From positions 62,001-126,000 of the forward strand of contig JASGHI010000003.1 in assembly GCA_049841155.1 (NCBI GenBank): a stretch of DNA of 64,000 nucleotides. Reading direction: 5' to 3'. The DNA is from ZC4RG30 sp049841155. Lineage in GTDB: Bacteria > Pseudomonadota > Gammaproteobacteria > Steroidobacterales > Steroidobacteraceae. Position 1 is the first letter of the stretch. Each line of letters starts with the position of its first letter. The notes beneath the pieces are model-generated. The model made no database searches. It worked only from the letters and a program-made list of their open reading frames with translations, and was not told the DNA's origin. Both the position numbers and the translations under genes were made by a program. Positions 17,487 to 26,512 of this stretch are shown here, piece after piece.

Positions 17487-18440
17487 ATGAAGATCCTGCT
17501 GGCCAGCCCGCGCGGCTTCTGTGCCGGTGTCGACCGGGCCATCGACATCGTCGAACGGGCGATCGAGCTTTTCGGCGCGCCGATCTACGTGCGGCATGAG
17601 GTCGTGCACAACCGGCACGTGGTGGAGCGGCTGCGGGCGCTGGGCGCGCGCTTCGTCGAGGAGCTGGAGGAGATTCCCGCCGGCTCCACGGTGATCTTCT
17701 CCGCACATGGCGTGTCCAGCGCCGTCGAGGATGAAGCCCGCGGACGCGGCCTGCAGGTTTTCGACGCCACCTGCCCGCTGGTCACCAAGGTGCACATGGA
17801 GGTGGCGCGCTACGCCCGCGAGGGCCGCGATGTGGTGCTCATCGGCCATGCCGGGCATCCGGAAGTGGAAGGCACCATGGGCCGTTTCGACCGCAGTTTC
17901 GGCGGCGTGGTGCACCTGGTGGAGAGCGTCTCCGACGTGCAGCGCCTGCAGGTGGCGCGCCCCGAGACGCTGGCCTTCGTCACCCAGACCACTCTTTCCG
18001 TGGACGACACCCAGAACATCGTCGAGGCGCTGCGTGCACGTTTCCCGGGCCTGCAGGGTCCGCGCGTGGAGGACATCTGCTACGCGACCCAGAACCGCCA
18101 GGATGCGGTCAAGCGCCTGCTCGCTCACTGCGATGTGCTGGTGGTGGTGGGCTCGGTGACCAGTTCCAATTCGAACCGGCTGCGCGAACTGGCCGAGCGC
18201 GCCGGCATTCCGGGGTATCTGGTCGATGGCCCCGAGAACCTGCAGCGTCAGTGGTTCGAGGGCTGCAATGCCGTCGGCGTGACGGCAGGCGCCTCGGCGC
18301 CCGAAGTGCTGGTGCAGTCGGTGGTGCAGCAGCTGCGCAGCTGGGGCGGAGAAACGCCGCAGCAGATCGGCGGGCGTGAAGAGAACATCGTGTTCAGCCT
18401 GCCGCGGGCGCTGCGCGTTGCGCGCAGTGGCGCGGATTGA
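17487..18440 (+). CDS. ispH: 4-hydroxy-3-methylbut-2-enyl diphosphate reductase
   Basis: The 317-residue protein has the three iron-sulfur cysteines in PRGFCAGVDRA, FDATCPLVTK and GSVTSSNSNR-preceding ICYATQNRQ, plus the catalytic Glu region TTLSVDDTQ. It performs the last step of the MEP isoprenoid pathway, making IPP and DMAPP, and thus feeds IspB. It is the last gene of this run, converging on the pilin operon with only 19 bases between stops and no clear terminator. Confidence 0.98.
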   Translation: MKILLASPRGFCAGVDRAIDIVERAIELFGAPIYVRHEVVHNRHVVERLRALGARFVEELEEIPAGSTVIFSAHGVSSAVEDEARGRGLQVFDATCPLVTKVHMEVARYAREGRDVVLIGHAGHPEVEGTMGRFDRSFGGVVHLVESVSDVQRLQVARPETLAFVTQTTLSVDDTQNIVEALRARFPGLQGPRVEDICYATQNRQDAVKRLLAHCDVLVVVGSVTSSNSNRLRELAERAGIPGYLVDGPENLQRQWFEGCNAVGVTAGASAPEVLVQSVVQQLRSWGGETPQQIGGREENIVFSLPRALRVARSGAD

Positions 18441-18459
18441 AAGAACTGCCCTTCGGGAC

Positions 18460-18912
18460 CTAGCCCCAGCAGCGATCCGGATCTTCGTCTTGCCATTGGC
18501 CGTGCGCGTCACCCACGCGCCGCTGGCCGGCCTCGTCCACGGCAAGCTGCGCGCAGCGCACATCGCGCGCCTGCCGGCCGGCCGGATCGGCGCGCGCCAC
18601 GGCGAGATAGCCGCTGCCGGCAGGGGTCTCGATGTGCAGCAGGTAGTGCCCCGCGTCGCTGCGTGCCGGCAGTCCCAGCGCGTCGGGGCTTCCTGCCAGC
18701 GCCGTCGCATAGTGCAGATGCCTGCTGAAGTACTGCTCCTGCCGGTACTGGATGCGCAGCAGCGCCAGGCGCGCATCCTGGCGCAGGACGCGGCGCGTGG
18801 TCTCGCCGTATCCCGGCAACGCGATGGCGGCGAGGACGCCGATGAGGGTCATCGTCACCAGCAGCTCCGTGAGCGTGAAGCCGCGTGCGTGTGGTCTCGC
18901 CGGGTTCTCCAT
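18460..18912 (-). CDS. Type IV minor pilin, PilE-like (operon A)
   Basis: The 150-residue prepilin has a short leader ending PHARG, cleaved before FTLTELLVTMTLIGVLAAIA, with the conserved Glu at +5 and the hydrophobic N-terminal helix. The C-terminal part has two Cys (VRCAQL ... DPDRCWG) that can form the pilin D-region disulfide loop. It is the last gene of the five-gene operon A and parallels the PilE-like gene at 21718. ATG 18912 is preferred over 18924 because it gives the usual short leader. PilD would process it; function is in pilus priming or assembly. Confidence 0.85.
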   Translation of the reverse strand: MENPARPHARGFTLTELLVTMTLIGVLAAIALPGYGETTRRVLRQDARLALLRIQYRQEQYFSRHLHYATALAGSPDALGLPARSDAGHYLLHIETPAGSGYLAVARADPAGRQARDVRCAQLAVDEAGQRRVGDAHGQWQDEDPDRCWG

Positions 18913-18927
18913 GGTGGTGAGCACGCT

Positions 18928-20013
18928 TTAGTCCGCGTCCTCGCGCCGCCAGCCTGCGGGGTGCGGCGCAGTATCGAGCGCGCAACCCGGCAGCGCTTCG
19001 CCACCCACTTCGCACAGTAGTTCGGCTGTGCCCTCCGCAGAGGGCATCAGATCGATGCGCGCATCGGCCGGCAATGCCCGCGGCAGTGAGCTCCTGAGGT
19101 CGCGGGAGTCGATCTGGCCATCGCCGTTGGTATCGGCAGTTGCGCCGTCTTCGGCGCGCAGGACGGTGACGCTCACAGCGCCCGGGTGGATGGGCACGGT
19201 GTTGTCCGGGCATTGCACGGCCAGCGGCTGCGCGGTTTCCACCACCGTGAAGTGCAGGCGGCCTGCGAGGGTGAGGGCGGGCGCGAAGACCTGTACGTTG
19301 CCCAGTGCAAGATAGTAGCCATGCACTGGGGTTTCGTGGCGGCGGGCATCCATGATTCCGCCCGGCGGCGAGAGCCGGAGCAGATCGGCCTCGGTGACCG
19401 GCTGCGCGGGCAGCTCAGCTGCCAGTACATCACGCAGGAAGTAGAAGCGGTTTTCCACCGGAACCGGCCCGGTGGTCGCGCTGCCCAGCGCCACATTGAG
19501 CCAGGGATGCAGACCGGGCACCTGCAGCAGCGTGACATCCGGCGCCGCGAGAAAGCCGCGCCCGCCGCCGGGCAGACCCAGATCGGCCCAGATGCCTCCC
19601 CGCAGCCAGCGCTCCGGCCGTGCGTCAGCTTGCAGTTCGAAACGCCACAGGCGGCCCGCACGATCACCGGCGTAGAGGCGGTCGTGCACGCCATCAGCGT
19701 CGAGGTGTACTGCGGTGAGGCTCTCGCCGAAGGCGGATCTCATGTCGCTGAACTGTTGTGAGCCGCCTGCATCCGGGCCCGCCGACCACAGCCGCACGCC
19801 ACTGCGGGAATCCTCGAGCGCGAGGCCCGTGCCCTGCGCGCGCAGCAGCGCCGCCCGCGGCGCCTCGTCGGCAAAACGGATCTGCAGCGGGATGGCGCGG
19901 GCCGGACGGCAGTCTGCGGGCACATCCTGGGCAGTGTTGCGCGGTTCGCTCGCGCCATGGGCGGCCGTGCCTGCCAGCAGGAACAGGGCGCTCTGCAGGT
20001 ATCGCCGCTTCAT
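18928..20013 (-). CDS. Short PilY1-like protein with calcium-binding loops (operon A)
   Basis: The 361-residue protein occupies the PilY1 position in operon A but is less than a third of full-length PilY1. A signal peptide ends near AAHGASEP. The HLDADGVHDRLYAGDRAGRL stretch matches the calcium loop plus propeller strand of PilY1 C-terminal domains, and DTNGDGQIDSRDL is an EF-hand-like loop that also has a counterpart in the full-length paralogue (DVNGDGQFNSSDM). The N-terminal adhesin part is absent. The frame is open from a good start that overlaps pilX (ATGA), so it looks like a compact functional protein, not a decayed one. Function as a pilus-tip or priming component is inferred. Confidence 0.75.
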   Translation of the reverse strand: MKRRYLQSALFLLAGTAAHGASEPRNTAQDVPADCRPARAIPLQIRFADEAPRAALLRAQGTGLALEDSRSGVRLWSAGPDAGGSQQFSDMRSAFGESLTAVHLDADGVHDRLYAGDRAGRLWRFELQADARPERWLRGGIWADLGLPGGGRGFLAAPDVTLLQVPGLHPWLNVALGSATTGPVPVENRFYFLRDVLAAELPAQPVTEADLLRLSPPGGIMDARRHETPVHGYYLALGNVQVFAPALTLAGRLHFTVVETAQPLAVQCPDNTVPIHPGAVSVTVLRAEDGATADTNGDGQIDSRDLRSSLPRALPADARIDLMPSAEGTAELLCEVGGEALPGCALDTAPHPAGWRREDAD

Positions 20014-20423
20014 GGCCTCAGCGCCTGCAGCTGGCGCACACCCTGAACGAGGGTGACCCGCGCGCCGCGGGCGCTGTGGCCGGTGCTGTGGATCTCGTGA
20101 TAGGACTCCACCACGCGCCCGGAGCTGAAGCCGACCGGCAGGCTCACGCTGCCGGGAGTCGTGAACCCGATCTGCGTGCTGTCTGTAGGCAGGCCGGAGG
20201 AGGGCAGCAATGTGCCCGCCTCGGGTGTCACGCCGCTGCGCAGCTGGTTGAGCGTGAGTGCGAGGCCGCGCTCGGCGGCTTCGAAAGCGCGCTGCTGCAG
20301 CAGGCGGTGGGTTGCGAGCATGGTGTGGCTGCCCAGGTCGGTCGTGGCCTGCACGGCCAGCAGGCCGGTGATGAGGATGAGGCCGAGCACCACGGGCAGC
20401 ACGAAGCCGGATGGGCGTTTCAT
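20010..20423 (-). CDS. Type IV pilus assembly protein PilX-like (operon A)
   Basis: The 137-residue protein starts MKRPSGFVLPVVLGLILITG, the SGFVLPVV segment being the hallmark of PilX/GspK-like minor pilins, followed by QRAFEAAERGLALTL. It lacks the +5 Glu of other pilins, as PilX proteins often do. ATG 20423 overlaps the end of the PilW-like gene, and its stop overlaps the next start, so translation is coupled. It is shorter than the operon B copy (202 residues). Any reading frame extending further upstream is the antisense-like shadow of pilW. Confidence 0.85.
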   Translation of the reverse strand: MKRPSGFVLPVVLGLILITGLLAVQATTDLGSHTMLATHRLLQQRAFEAAERGLALTLNQLRSGVTPEAGTLLPSSGLPTDSTQIGFTTPGSVSLPVGFSSGRVVESYHEIHSTGHSARGARVTLVQGVRQLQALRP

Positions 20424-21241
20424 GAGCTCAATGCCGGTGCATTGCGCAGCGCAAAGCGGCGCGTGATGTCGAGGGCGGCCGGCGCCGTGCCAGGCCGCAG
20501 GTCGGCGGCATCGGCCGTGATGCGCAGGCGCACGCGCAGTGTCTGCGCGCTGGCCGCCGAGGGCAGCAGTTCGATCTGCAGGTCCTGGACACCGGGCATA
20601 ACCTCCGTGTCGATGAAAGCCGGCTCGCCGGCGATGGCTGTCAGGGACTTCACGCGCAGCGCCGGCGTGCGTGGATCGCCGTCTGCCGCGCGCGCGACAT
20701 AGAAAATCCGCAGCCGCAGTTCGCGCCTCTCTTCGCCGGGCTGCAATGCCGGCAGCGGCCCGGCCGGTGCGCCCTGCAGAGCAGCAAGAGCCGGATGCAG
20801 CGGGTGTCCGGTGAGGTACAGCGCACCGGGAGAGATCGCTCCGGACACCACCGATGCCCGCCGCAGCTCCAGCACATCGGCGCCGGGCTGTGCGCCGCCG
20901 CCTTGCGCCGGGCAGGCCAGTGGCCATGTGCCTTCATGGATGCGGATGGATGGTGACAACGGCCAGAGCAAACCGCTGCCGCAGGATTCGGCACCGGCAG
21001 GCCAGGGCGGCACAGGTGGTGTTGCCGGCTCACCGCCTGCCCCGAAATACCCTGCCATCTGCAGTTCCGGTTCCAGCGTTGCGAACACGTACTGGGCGCG
21101 CTCGTGCAGGCGCCCCTGCACGGTGGCGTCGTGCCAGGCGCGCTGGGCCTGTCCAAGCCCCGTCAGCGCGCCTGCGATGAGGATGCTGCCCAGCAGCAGG
21201 CTGACCAGCATTTCCACCAGCGTGATGCCGCGCGGGTTCAC
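20420..21241 (-). CDS. Type IV pilus assembly protein PilW-like (operon A)
   Basis: The 273-residue prepilin has the processing site NPRG before ITLVEMLVSLLLGSILIAG. The long C-terminal globular domain follows the PilW pattern, with the VQDLQIELLPS and ADGDPRTPALRV regions typical of the family. GTG 21241 overlaps the stop of the PilV-like gene (GTGA), and a longer ATG frame would run into pilV, so GTG is chosen. It works with PilV, PilX and PilY1 to prime pilus assembly at the inner membrane. Confidence 0.85.
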   Translation of the reverse strand: MNPRGITLVEMLVSLLLGSILIAGALTGLGQAQRAWHDATVQGRLHERAQYVFATLEPELQMAGYFGAGGEPATPPVPPWPAGAESCGSGLLWPLSPSIRIHEGTWPLACPAQGGGAQPGADVLELRRASVVSGAISPGALYLTGHPLHPALAALQGAPAGPLPALQPGEERRELRLRIFYVARAADGDPRTPALRVKSLTAIAGEPAFIDTEVMPGVQDLQIELLPSAASAQTLRVRLRITADAADLRPGTAPAALDITRRFALRNAPALSS

Positions 21242-21630
21242 GGCCCGCTGCCTGCAGCCGAGGTCACGGGCAACCTCAGCAGCATCGTCCCTGCCGGATG
21301 TGGATCGCGCCATTGCAGCTCGATGGTCCAGGCGTCCGCATCGCGCCGGGCTCGCGCCAGTGCCTCGGGCAATACGCGCTGCACCTCAGCCTGCCAAAGT
21401 GCGATTTCCTGCCTGGATTCTTCGGCCGGCGGTGCCGGCCGCAATGCCTCGGCCAGATCGGCGGCAAGATCCGCCGCCCGTGTCTGCAGCAGCGCGGCGC
21501 GTTGCGTGCCCAGCGACTCCACCAGCGACCTTGCCGCGCCGAGCAGCGCCAGCGCCAGCAGCAGTGCGGCGACCAGCACCTCGGCCAGTGCGAAACCGGC
21601 CGTCCGTGGCCGTTGTGCGTCCTTGCTCAT
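21238..21630 (-). CDS. Type IV pilus modification protein PilV-like (operon A)
   Basis: The 130-residue prepilin has a leader ending PRTAG and the processing helix FALAEVLVAALLLALALLGAA, in which the second position is Ala and Glu sits at +5. The remainder is helical and short. It is the first gene of operon A, 87 bases downstream of the operon B pilE-like gene, with no FimT/FimU-type gene preceding it. PilV proteins belong to the minor-pilin priming complex. Confidence 0.83.
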   Translation of the reverse strand: MSKDAQRPRTAGFALAEVLVAALLLALALLGAARSLVESLGTQRAALLQTRAADLAADLAEALRPAPPAEESRQEIALWQAEVQRVLPEALARARRDADAWTIELQWRDPHPAGTMLLRLPVTSAAGSGP

Positions 21631-21717
21631 GCCGGGTCAGACTAGCTGCCCCGGCGCGTTGCGGGACAGCGCATTTCTGCTGTCCTCGTGGCCTAACACG
21701 CCTCCGGAGAGAGTGAG

Positions 21718-22164
21718 CTACCAGCAGTACTTGATGTCGTCGGTGCTGCCGCTTCCTGCGCCGCGCTGGCCGCGCTGGTTGAGCGTCAGCGAGCCGCAGC
21801 GGGCATCCCGCAAGGCAAAGGCCGCCGTGGGCTGGGCCACGGCGGTGTAGGTCGTGGTGCCGAGGTTCTCCACGCGGAAGCCGTAGTTAGCGTCCATCCC
21901 GCTTTCCGCGGCGCAGCCCAGCACTCCAGGCGCCGCTCCCACATAAGTGAGCGAGGTGGTGTAGTAGCGCTCCATGAACTGCGCGTACTGCGAGAGGCAG
22001 GCTTCGGCGGCGCTGCGCTGCGACTTGACCACGTGCCGCTGGTAGGACGGATAGGCGATGGCAGTCAGGATGCCCACGATCGTGACCGCGATCAGCAGTT
22101 CGATGAGCGTGAAGCCCTTGGTATCCGTCACCATCCGATGTCTCGTGAATGTGCTCATGTGCAT
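21718..22164 (-). CDS. pilE: Type IV minor pilin, PilE-like (operon B)
   Basis: The 148-residue prepilin has DTKG before FTLIELLIAVTIVGILTAIA, followed by YPSYQRHVVKSQRSAAEACL, the usual PilE/minor pilin pattern. Paired Cys residues (LGCAAE and DARCGSL ... KYCW) support a disulfide loop. It follows pilY1 by seven bases. The start may be 22164, 22158 or 22134; the last gives a seven-residue leader. Its partner at 18460 shares the ending (Cys-Trp) and organisation. Confidence 0.88.
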   Translation of the reverse strand: MHMSTFTRHRMVTDTKGFTLIELLIAVTIVGILTAIAYPSYQRHVVKSQRSAAEACLSQYAQFMERYYTTSLTYVGAAPGVLGCAAESGMDANYGFRVENLGTTTYTAVAQPTAAFALRDARCGSLTLNQRGQRGAGSGSTDDIKYCW

Positions 22165-22171
22165 TGCCTGT

Positions 22172-25100
22172 TCACTGTGTCTGCAGCAGTTCGCGCCAGC
22201 TCATCCGCGTGGCCTGCACGGCCGATCCCTGCGTGCGTATGGTGCGTGTGGTGCCATCGTCCAGACCCACTTGCATGATGTTCTCCACGAATATCGGGTT
22301 GTTCGGGCTGCTGGCGAAGCCAATGCCGGATACCGGCAGGCACCCTGAGCTGTCGCAGATCATGTCCGATGAGTTGAACTGGCCATCACCGTTCACGTCG
22401 AAGAACGTGGTGGTGAGACGGGTGCCGGTGAAGGGATTGATCGCCATGATCCAGCCCGTGCCGCCGGGTTTGCAGGGGTCGCCTTCCTCGGGAATGCGCG
22501 TGGTGCCGATCAGGGCCACGCCCTGGAAGCGGTTCGGCACCACCATGCGTTCGCCCTCTGCGCCATTCACCGGCGAGATCAGGTCGATGTACCAGCCGGA
22601 GCTGGAGTCGAGCTGGTTCTCGGTTCCCTCTTCGATGACGCGCACCGGCGTGCTTGCGACGACGCCTTCCTGCTGGATGGCGCGGCTGACCAGCGCGGCG
22701 CGGCCGCTGATGGTGGTGTTCGTGTCTTTCAGTCCGTACCAGGTCTGCACCTGGTGGGAGTTCAGATCGGCCTCGTTGAGGTACTGGCCGGTGCCGAAGA
22801 ACACCCACACCTGGCCCGTGGTGGGGTGGCGGCCGACCAGCGGCGCGGCCATGATCGGCTGACGGTTGTTGCTGGCATCCCGCGCCTCGAACAGCTTCAT
22901 GACGCTGACGCTGCCACCGAGGCTCGAGAATTTCCACAGGTTGCCCTGCAGGTCGCCGGCATAGGCCGTGTCCGCGAATCCATCGGCATTCGAGTCGCGC
23001 GCCAGCACCGCGGTGAGTCCGTTGGTGGTGCTGGTGTCGGAGGTGGCGGTCACGGTGACCACACCATTGCTGGCGCCGCCCAGACCGATCTGGATCAGCT
23101 GCGAGCGCCCGCCGCTGGAATTGGGTCCATTGCCGATGAGCACGCGCCAGACGCCATTGGCCACCTGCGCGATCACCGGACGGCCGATGTTCTTGCCCAG
23201 CTGCGGGATGTCGGAGGCATCGCGCTCCCACAGCAGCGCAGGGGCGTGGGGATCGGTGACGTCCAGTGCGAAGGCGCCCTGTCCGCCGCGTCCCATGGTG
23301 CCCACCAGTACCGTGCGCCAGCCGCCGCCGCCGGCGTCGTAGATGTCTGCCACGGCGACCTCGCCATCGACGAAGTAGCGGTGCACGTAGTCGGGATCGG
23401 CATAGTCGGCCAGGTTGTTGGCGATCGCGGCGGCGGGAACGAAGGCGAACACTTCGGCGCCGGTGTTGGCATTGAAGGCATGCAGCATGCCGTCGTTGGC
23501 GCCCACGTACACGACGGGCGTACGCGACGCGTTTGCGGTTGCGAAGGCGGCGTAAGCGCTCGCGCCGGTGAATGTCGCCGTGGCGTACAGGCGCGCGTTG
23601 GGGGTTCCCACGTACACCGGCGTCGAGCTGACGATGTCGCCGAGGACTCCGGTGCGCGTGCGCAGCGTGCCGTTGGTCTGCGATTCCTCATGGGCCCGTT
23701 CGCCGCGCAGGTAGTTGACGATGTCCTGGGAGCCCAGCGCCGTACGCTGACCGGCCGTGAGGTTGCTCCAGTTGAAGGCCTGCAGCGTGCCGCCGGCATT
23801 TACGCGGATGTCGCGGCTGGACCAGGTCGTGGAGGCCAGCATATTGCTGGCGCGCCAGATCGGTGCGGTTGACAGCGAACCGTCTGCGGCGACAGAGAAG
23901 GCATTGAGTTCGCCGCGCCAGCTGCCGCTGTAGAACTGCGCCTGGAAGGTGCGGGTATCGGTGTCGAGGCGCGTGGAGTTCGATGCCAGCGAGCTCGCCG
24001 ACCCGACACTTTCCGCCGCGATGCGGGCAAAGGCGCGCGTCAGGCTCTCCACCATGCGGCCGGCTTCGCTGGCCACGTAGAAATTCTCGGGCCGCGGATC
24101 GCCGCTCTCGAGGGTTTCGCCGCTGTTCCAGGAGGCGTTGGGAAGCGCGTCGCTGCCGGCGTAGGGGTCGAAACCATCCGGCACTTCGAAGCCGCCGTAC
24201 TTCGCGGCCAGCCAGTACTGGTTGCGCGCCCGGGGTTCGAGGATGGAGTTTTCGCGCACGTCCACCCAGTAGGTCGACACCGACTGCCGGCCGTCGAGGT
24301 CGGAGCGGATGTCGCGGGTATGCGAATCGTAGGCCAGTGCGGCAATGTACGCGGAGTTCTCGCGCCCGCTGAAATCGTTGAGGTTGATGGTGATGCCTTC
24401 ACGCTCGGCCAGTTTCAGGATTGCAGTCCGGACGTTGACGGTGGTGTCCGCGGTGACCTGGGCGGGCCGTGTCGGCTCGTTGGACATGGACCCGGTGTGG
24501 CCGGGAAGGTTCTTGTCGCGGTGGGTATTGGCATCGCCAATGCCCAGGATGGCATTGTTCTGGCAGGAATACTGGATCGGGTCGTTCCAGTCCGTGATGA
24601 CGGGGAAGCCGTCGGCGAGGCTGTAGCGCGTGCTGGCGCTGCCGCTGAGGTTGGTATACGCGGGCACATTGCCCTGGTTCTTAAGGTAGCGGATCGCGGC
24701 GTAGTAGAGCTCGCTGACCGGGTCGAAGCTCTTGTGGTTGGCCGTCGTCATCTGGCCGAATTTGTTGATGTAGTTGATGACGCCGCTGTTCTCGACGGTG
24801 GTCTGGCGCGTGGCGCCGCCACCTGCGGCCACCACTGCGTTCGTGGCAGTCGCGTCGGCGGGGTCAGGGTTCTGGACGAATACGCCGGTATTCGGATCCC
24901 ACTCCCGGTTGGGGTTGGTGGTCCAGGCGATATCGGCCGGATCCTTCTTCAGGGGGCCGACGAATTTCTGCTTGGCGCGCAGCGCGCCGCCATCCCTCAG
25001 GATGTCGCTGTCGTTGAGGTAGCCGAAGGCGCTGTAGCGGATGCGGTTCGAATATTTCTGGATGAGCCCTTCGGGCTTCCAGCCCTGCGAGTACTGCACG

Positions 25101-25876
25101 CAGTTCGCTTCGACGCCGATGGCCGCATCGCATACCTTGACGCGCATGCTGACTTCATAAACCGTATTGTCGGTATTGCTGTTCAGCGTGTGGATGGCCG
25201 GGTTGTAGGCGGTGACGGTCGGCAGCGCCGCGCCCGGGTCGTTGAGCGCGTCGGCGCGCGCGAACAGCATCTTGTTGCCGGCCCGGCTGATGCGCGTGCG
25301 GAAGTTGCTCCAGCGCGTTCCTGCGGGCGTCATGCCGGTTATGGTCGCGGTGCCTGTGATGTTGCGGTTGCGGAAATAGCTGCCGCCGGAGTTGTTGTCG
25401 CTGCGCGCCTTCTCCAGCCAGGTCTCGGTTGCCGTGTCGTGAACGCGGTAGCCGCCGGTCAGCGCCTTGCGGAAGGGGTCGATGGTCTGTGTCGCGGCCC
25501 AGTTCAGGTAGTTGCCGCTCCATGCACCGGCGCAAGAGCGGCTGGTGGAGGTGCCGACATTGATGGGGTAGAAGTGGCGCAGCGATTCGTCGTCGTCGTA
25601 CGCATACTGGTAGCACTTCAACGAGTCGAAGTACCCGGTGTACAGATTCGCGGCGTTGTAGGTTTCGCCGAGGTTGGCCACGCTGTCCACCGTCGGGAAT
25701 TCCACCGACGGCGTCAGCAGCAGGTTGCCGGGAACATTGCCGCCGACGGACAGCGGCGTGTCGGATACGGTCTGTGCGCTGGCCGGGAAGGTGGCGAGCA
25801 GCAGCAGCGCAGCGGCGCATGCGGCGGCTGTCCGCATGTGGTGCAGGGGCTTGGCGCTATCCCGAAGCTTGATCAT
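22172..25876 (-). CDS. pilY1: PilY1 pilus-tip adhesin / assembly factor
   Basis: The 1234-residue secreted protein has a signal peptide ending FPASAQTVS. A large N-terminal region is followed by a C-terminal beta-propeller (VVYVGANDGMLHAFNANTG) with the calcium loop DSNADGFADTAYAGD and the EF-hand-like DVNGDGQFNSSDM near the end. PilY1 promotes pilus extension, antagonises PilT retraction in a calcium-dependent way and mediates surface sensing. The length agrees with Pseudomonas PilY1 (about 1160). It sits between pilX and pilE in the canonical order. The start is ATG 25876 or 25837. Confidence 0.93.
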   Translation of the reverse strand: MIKLRDSAKPLHHMRTAAACAAALLLLATFPASAQTVSDTPLSVGGNVPGNLLLTPSVEFPTVDSVANLGETYNAANLYTGYFDSLKCYQYAYDDDESLRHFYPINVGTSTSRSCAGAWSGNYLNWAATQTIDPFRKALTGGYRVHDTATETWLEKARSDNNSGGSYFRNRNITGTATITGMTPAGTRWSNFRTRISRAGNKMLFARADALNDPGAALPTVTAYNPAIHTLNSNTDNTVYEVSMRVKVCDAAIGVEANCVQYSQGWKPEGLIQKYSNRIRYSAFGYLNDSDILRDGGALRAKQKFVGPLKKDPADIAWTTNPNREWDPNTGVFVQNPDPADATATNAVVAAGGGATRQTTVENSGVINYINKFGQMTTANHKSFDPVSELYYAAIRYLKNQGNVPAYTNLSGSASTRYSLADGFPVITDWNDPIQYSCQNNAILGIGDANTHRDKNLPGHTGSMSNEPTRPAQVTADTTVNVRTAILKLAEREGITINLNDFSGRENSAYIAALAYDSHTRDIRSDLDGRQSVSTYWVDVRENSILEPRARNQYWLAAKYGGFEVPDGFDPYAGSDALPNASWNSGETLESGDPRPENFYVASEAGRMVESLTRAFARIAAESVGSASSLASNSTRLDTDTRTFQAQFYSGSWRGELNAFSVAADGSLSTAPIWRASNMLASTTWSSRDIRVNAGGTLQAFNWSNLTAGQRTALGSQDIVNYLRGERAHEESQTNGTLRTRTGVLGDIVSSTPVYVGTPNARLYATATFTGASAYAAFATANASRTPVVYVGANDGMLHAFNANTGAEVFAFVPAAAIANNLADYADPDYVHRYFVDGEVAVADIYDAGGGGWRTVLVGTMGRGGQGAFALDVTDPHAPALLWERDASDIPQLGKNIGRPVIAQVANGVWRVLIGNGPNSSGGRSQLIQIGLGGASNGVVTVTATSDTSTTNGLTAVLARDSNADGFADTAYAGDLQGNLWKFSSLGGSVSVMKLFEARDASNNRQPIMAAPLVGRHPTTGQVWVFFGTGQYLNEADLNSHQVQTWYGLKDTNTTISGRAALVSRAIQQEGVVASTPVRVIEEGTENQLDSSSGWYIDLISPVNGAEGERMVVPNRFQGVALIGTTRIPEEGDPCKPGGTGWIMAINPFTGTRLTTTFFDVNGDGQFNSSDMICDSSGCLPVSGIGFASSPNNPIFVENIMQVGLDDGTTRTIRTQGSAVQATRMSWRELLQTQ

Positions 25877-25903
25877 GGCGAGAATCCTCGATTCCGGATG
25901 CGG

Positions 25904-26512
25904 TCAGAAGGCGCGGCGGTAGGTGGACTGCAGCACGACCATGGCCCGGTCGGTGGCGTTCGCCGGTGAGCTGCTGCGCGTGGTGACGCGGTAGTAGGCG
26001 ACGTCATCAGGCGCATAGGAGTTGCCGTAGTTGGCGTAGTCGGCATTGTCCTGCACGCCGTAGCTGTTCTCCGACGGGCCGGTGCCCAGGAAGTCGATGT
26101 GGTACTGGGGAGTGCCGGCGGGAAACAGCAGGGAGTTCACATTGTGCGTGGCGCCGACGTTGGTCCAGGGCCAGGTGGCATTCATGGCGACACTGCCGGT
26201 TATGAATGCGTTTTCGGGCGTCAGCGGGCAGGCGATGCCGGTGTCGGGCGAGCAGTCCGTGCCGCCCAGGTTGGCGATGCGCCAGTTGGCCGTGATCGCC
26301 TCTTCGGCGGCGCGCAGCGCAGCCTCGGAGCGCTGGAAGGCCACCGAGCGGTCGTACATGTTGGCGCTCATGCGTTCCTGCAGCGTGGTGGTGCGCATGC
26401 TGGCCAGTCCCAGCACGGTGATGATCAGCAGCATCACCAGAGCCACGAACAGGGCGACACCGGCCTGATGGCGGCGCTGCGACAGAGCGGGGAAGTGGCG
26501 CGGGCGGATCAT
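25904..26512 (-). CDS. pilX: Type IV pilus assembly protein PilX (operon B)
   Basis: The 202-residue protein has the PilX pattern QAGVALFVALVMLLIITVLG, with MRTTTLQERMSANMYDRS following the helix, a conserved PilX segment, then FQRSEAALRAAEEAI. ATG 26512 overlaps the pilW stop by four bases. It belongs to the minor-pilin complex that primes assembly and carries PilY1. Confidence 0.9.
   Translation of the reverse strand: MIRPRHFPALSQRRHQAGVALFVALVMLLIITVLGLASMRTTTLQERMSANMYDRSVAFQRSEAALRAAEEAITANWRIANLGGTDCSPDTGIACPLTPENAFITGSVAMNATWPWTNVGATHNVNSLLFPAGTPQYHIDFLGTGPSENSYGVQDNADYANYGNSYAPDDVAYYRVTTRSSSPANATDRAMVVLQSTYRRAF

Noticed and set aside
20424..20927. A longer start for the operon A PilX-like gene
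   Set aside because: The added N-terminus is Arg/Ala-rich shadow sequence over pilW, whereas PilX proteins begin at the MKRPSGF start.
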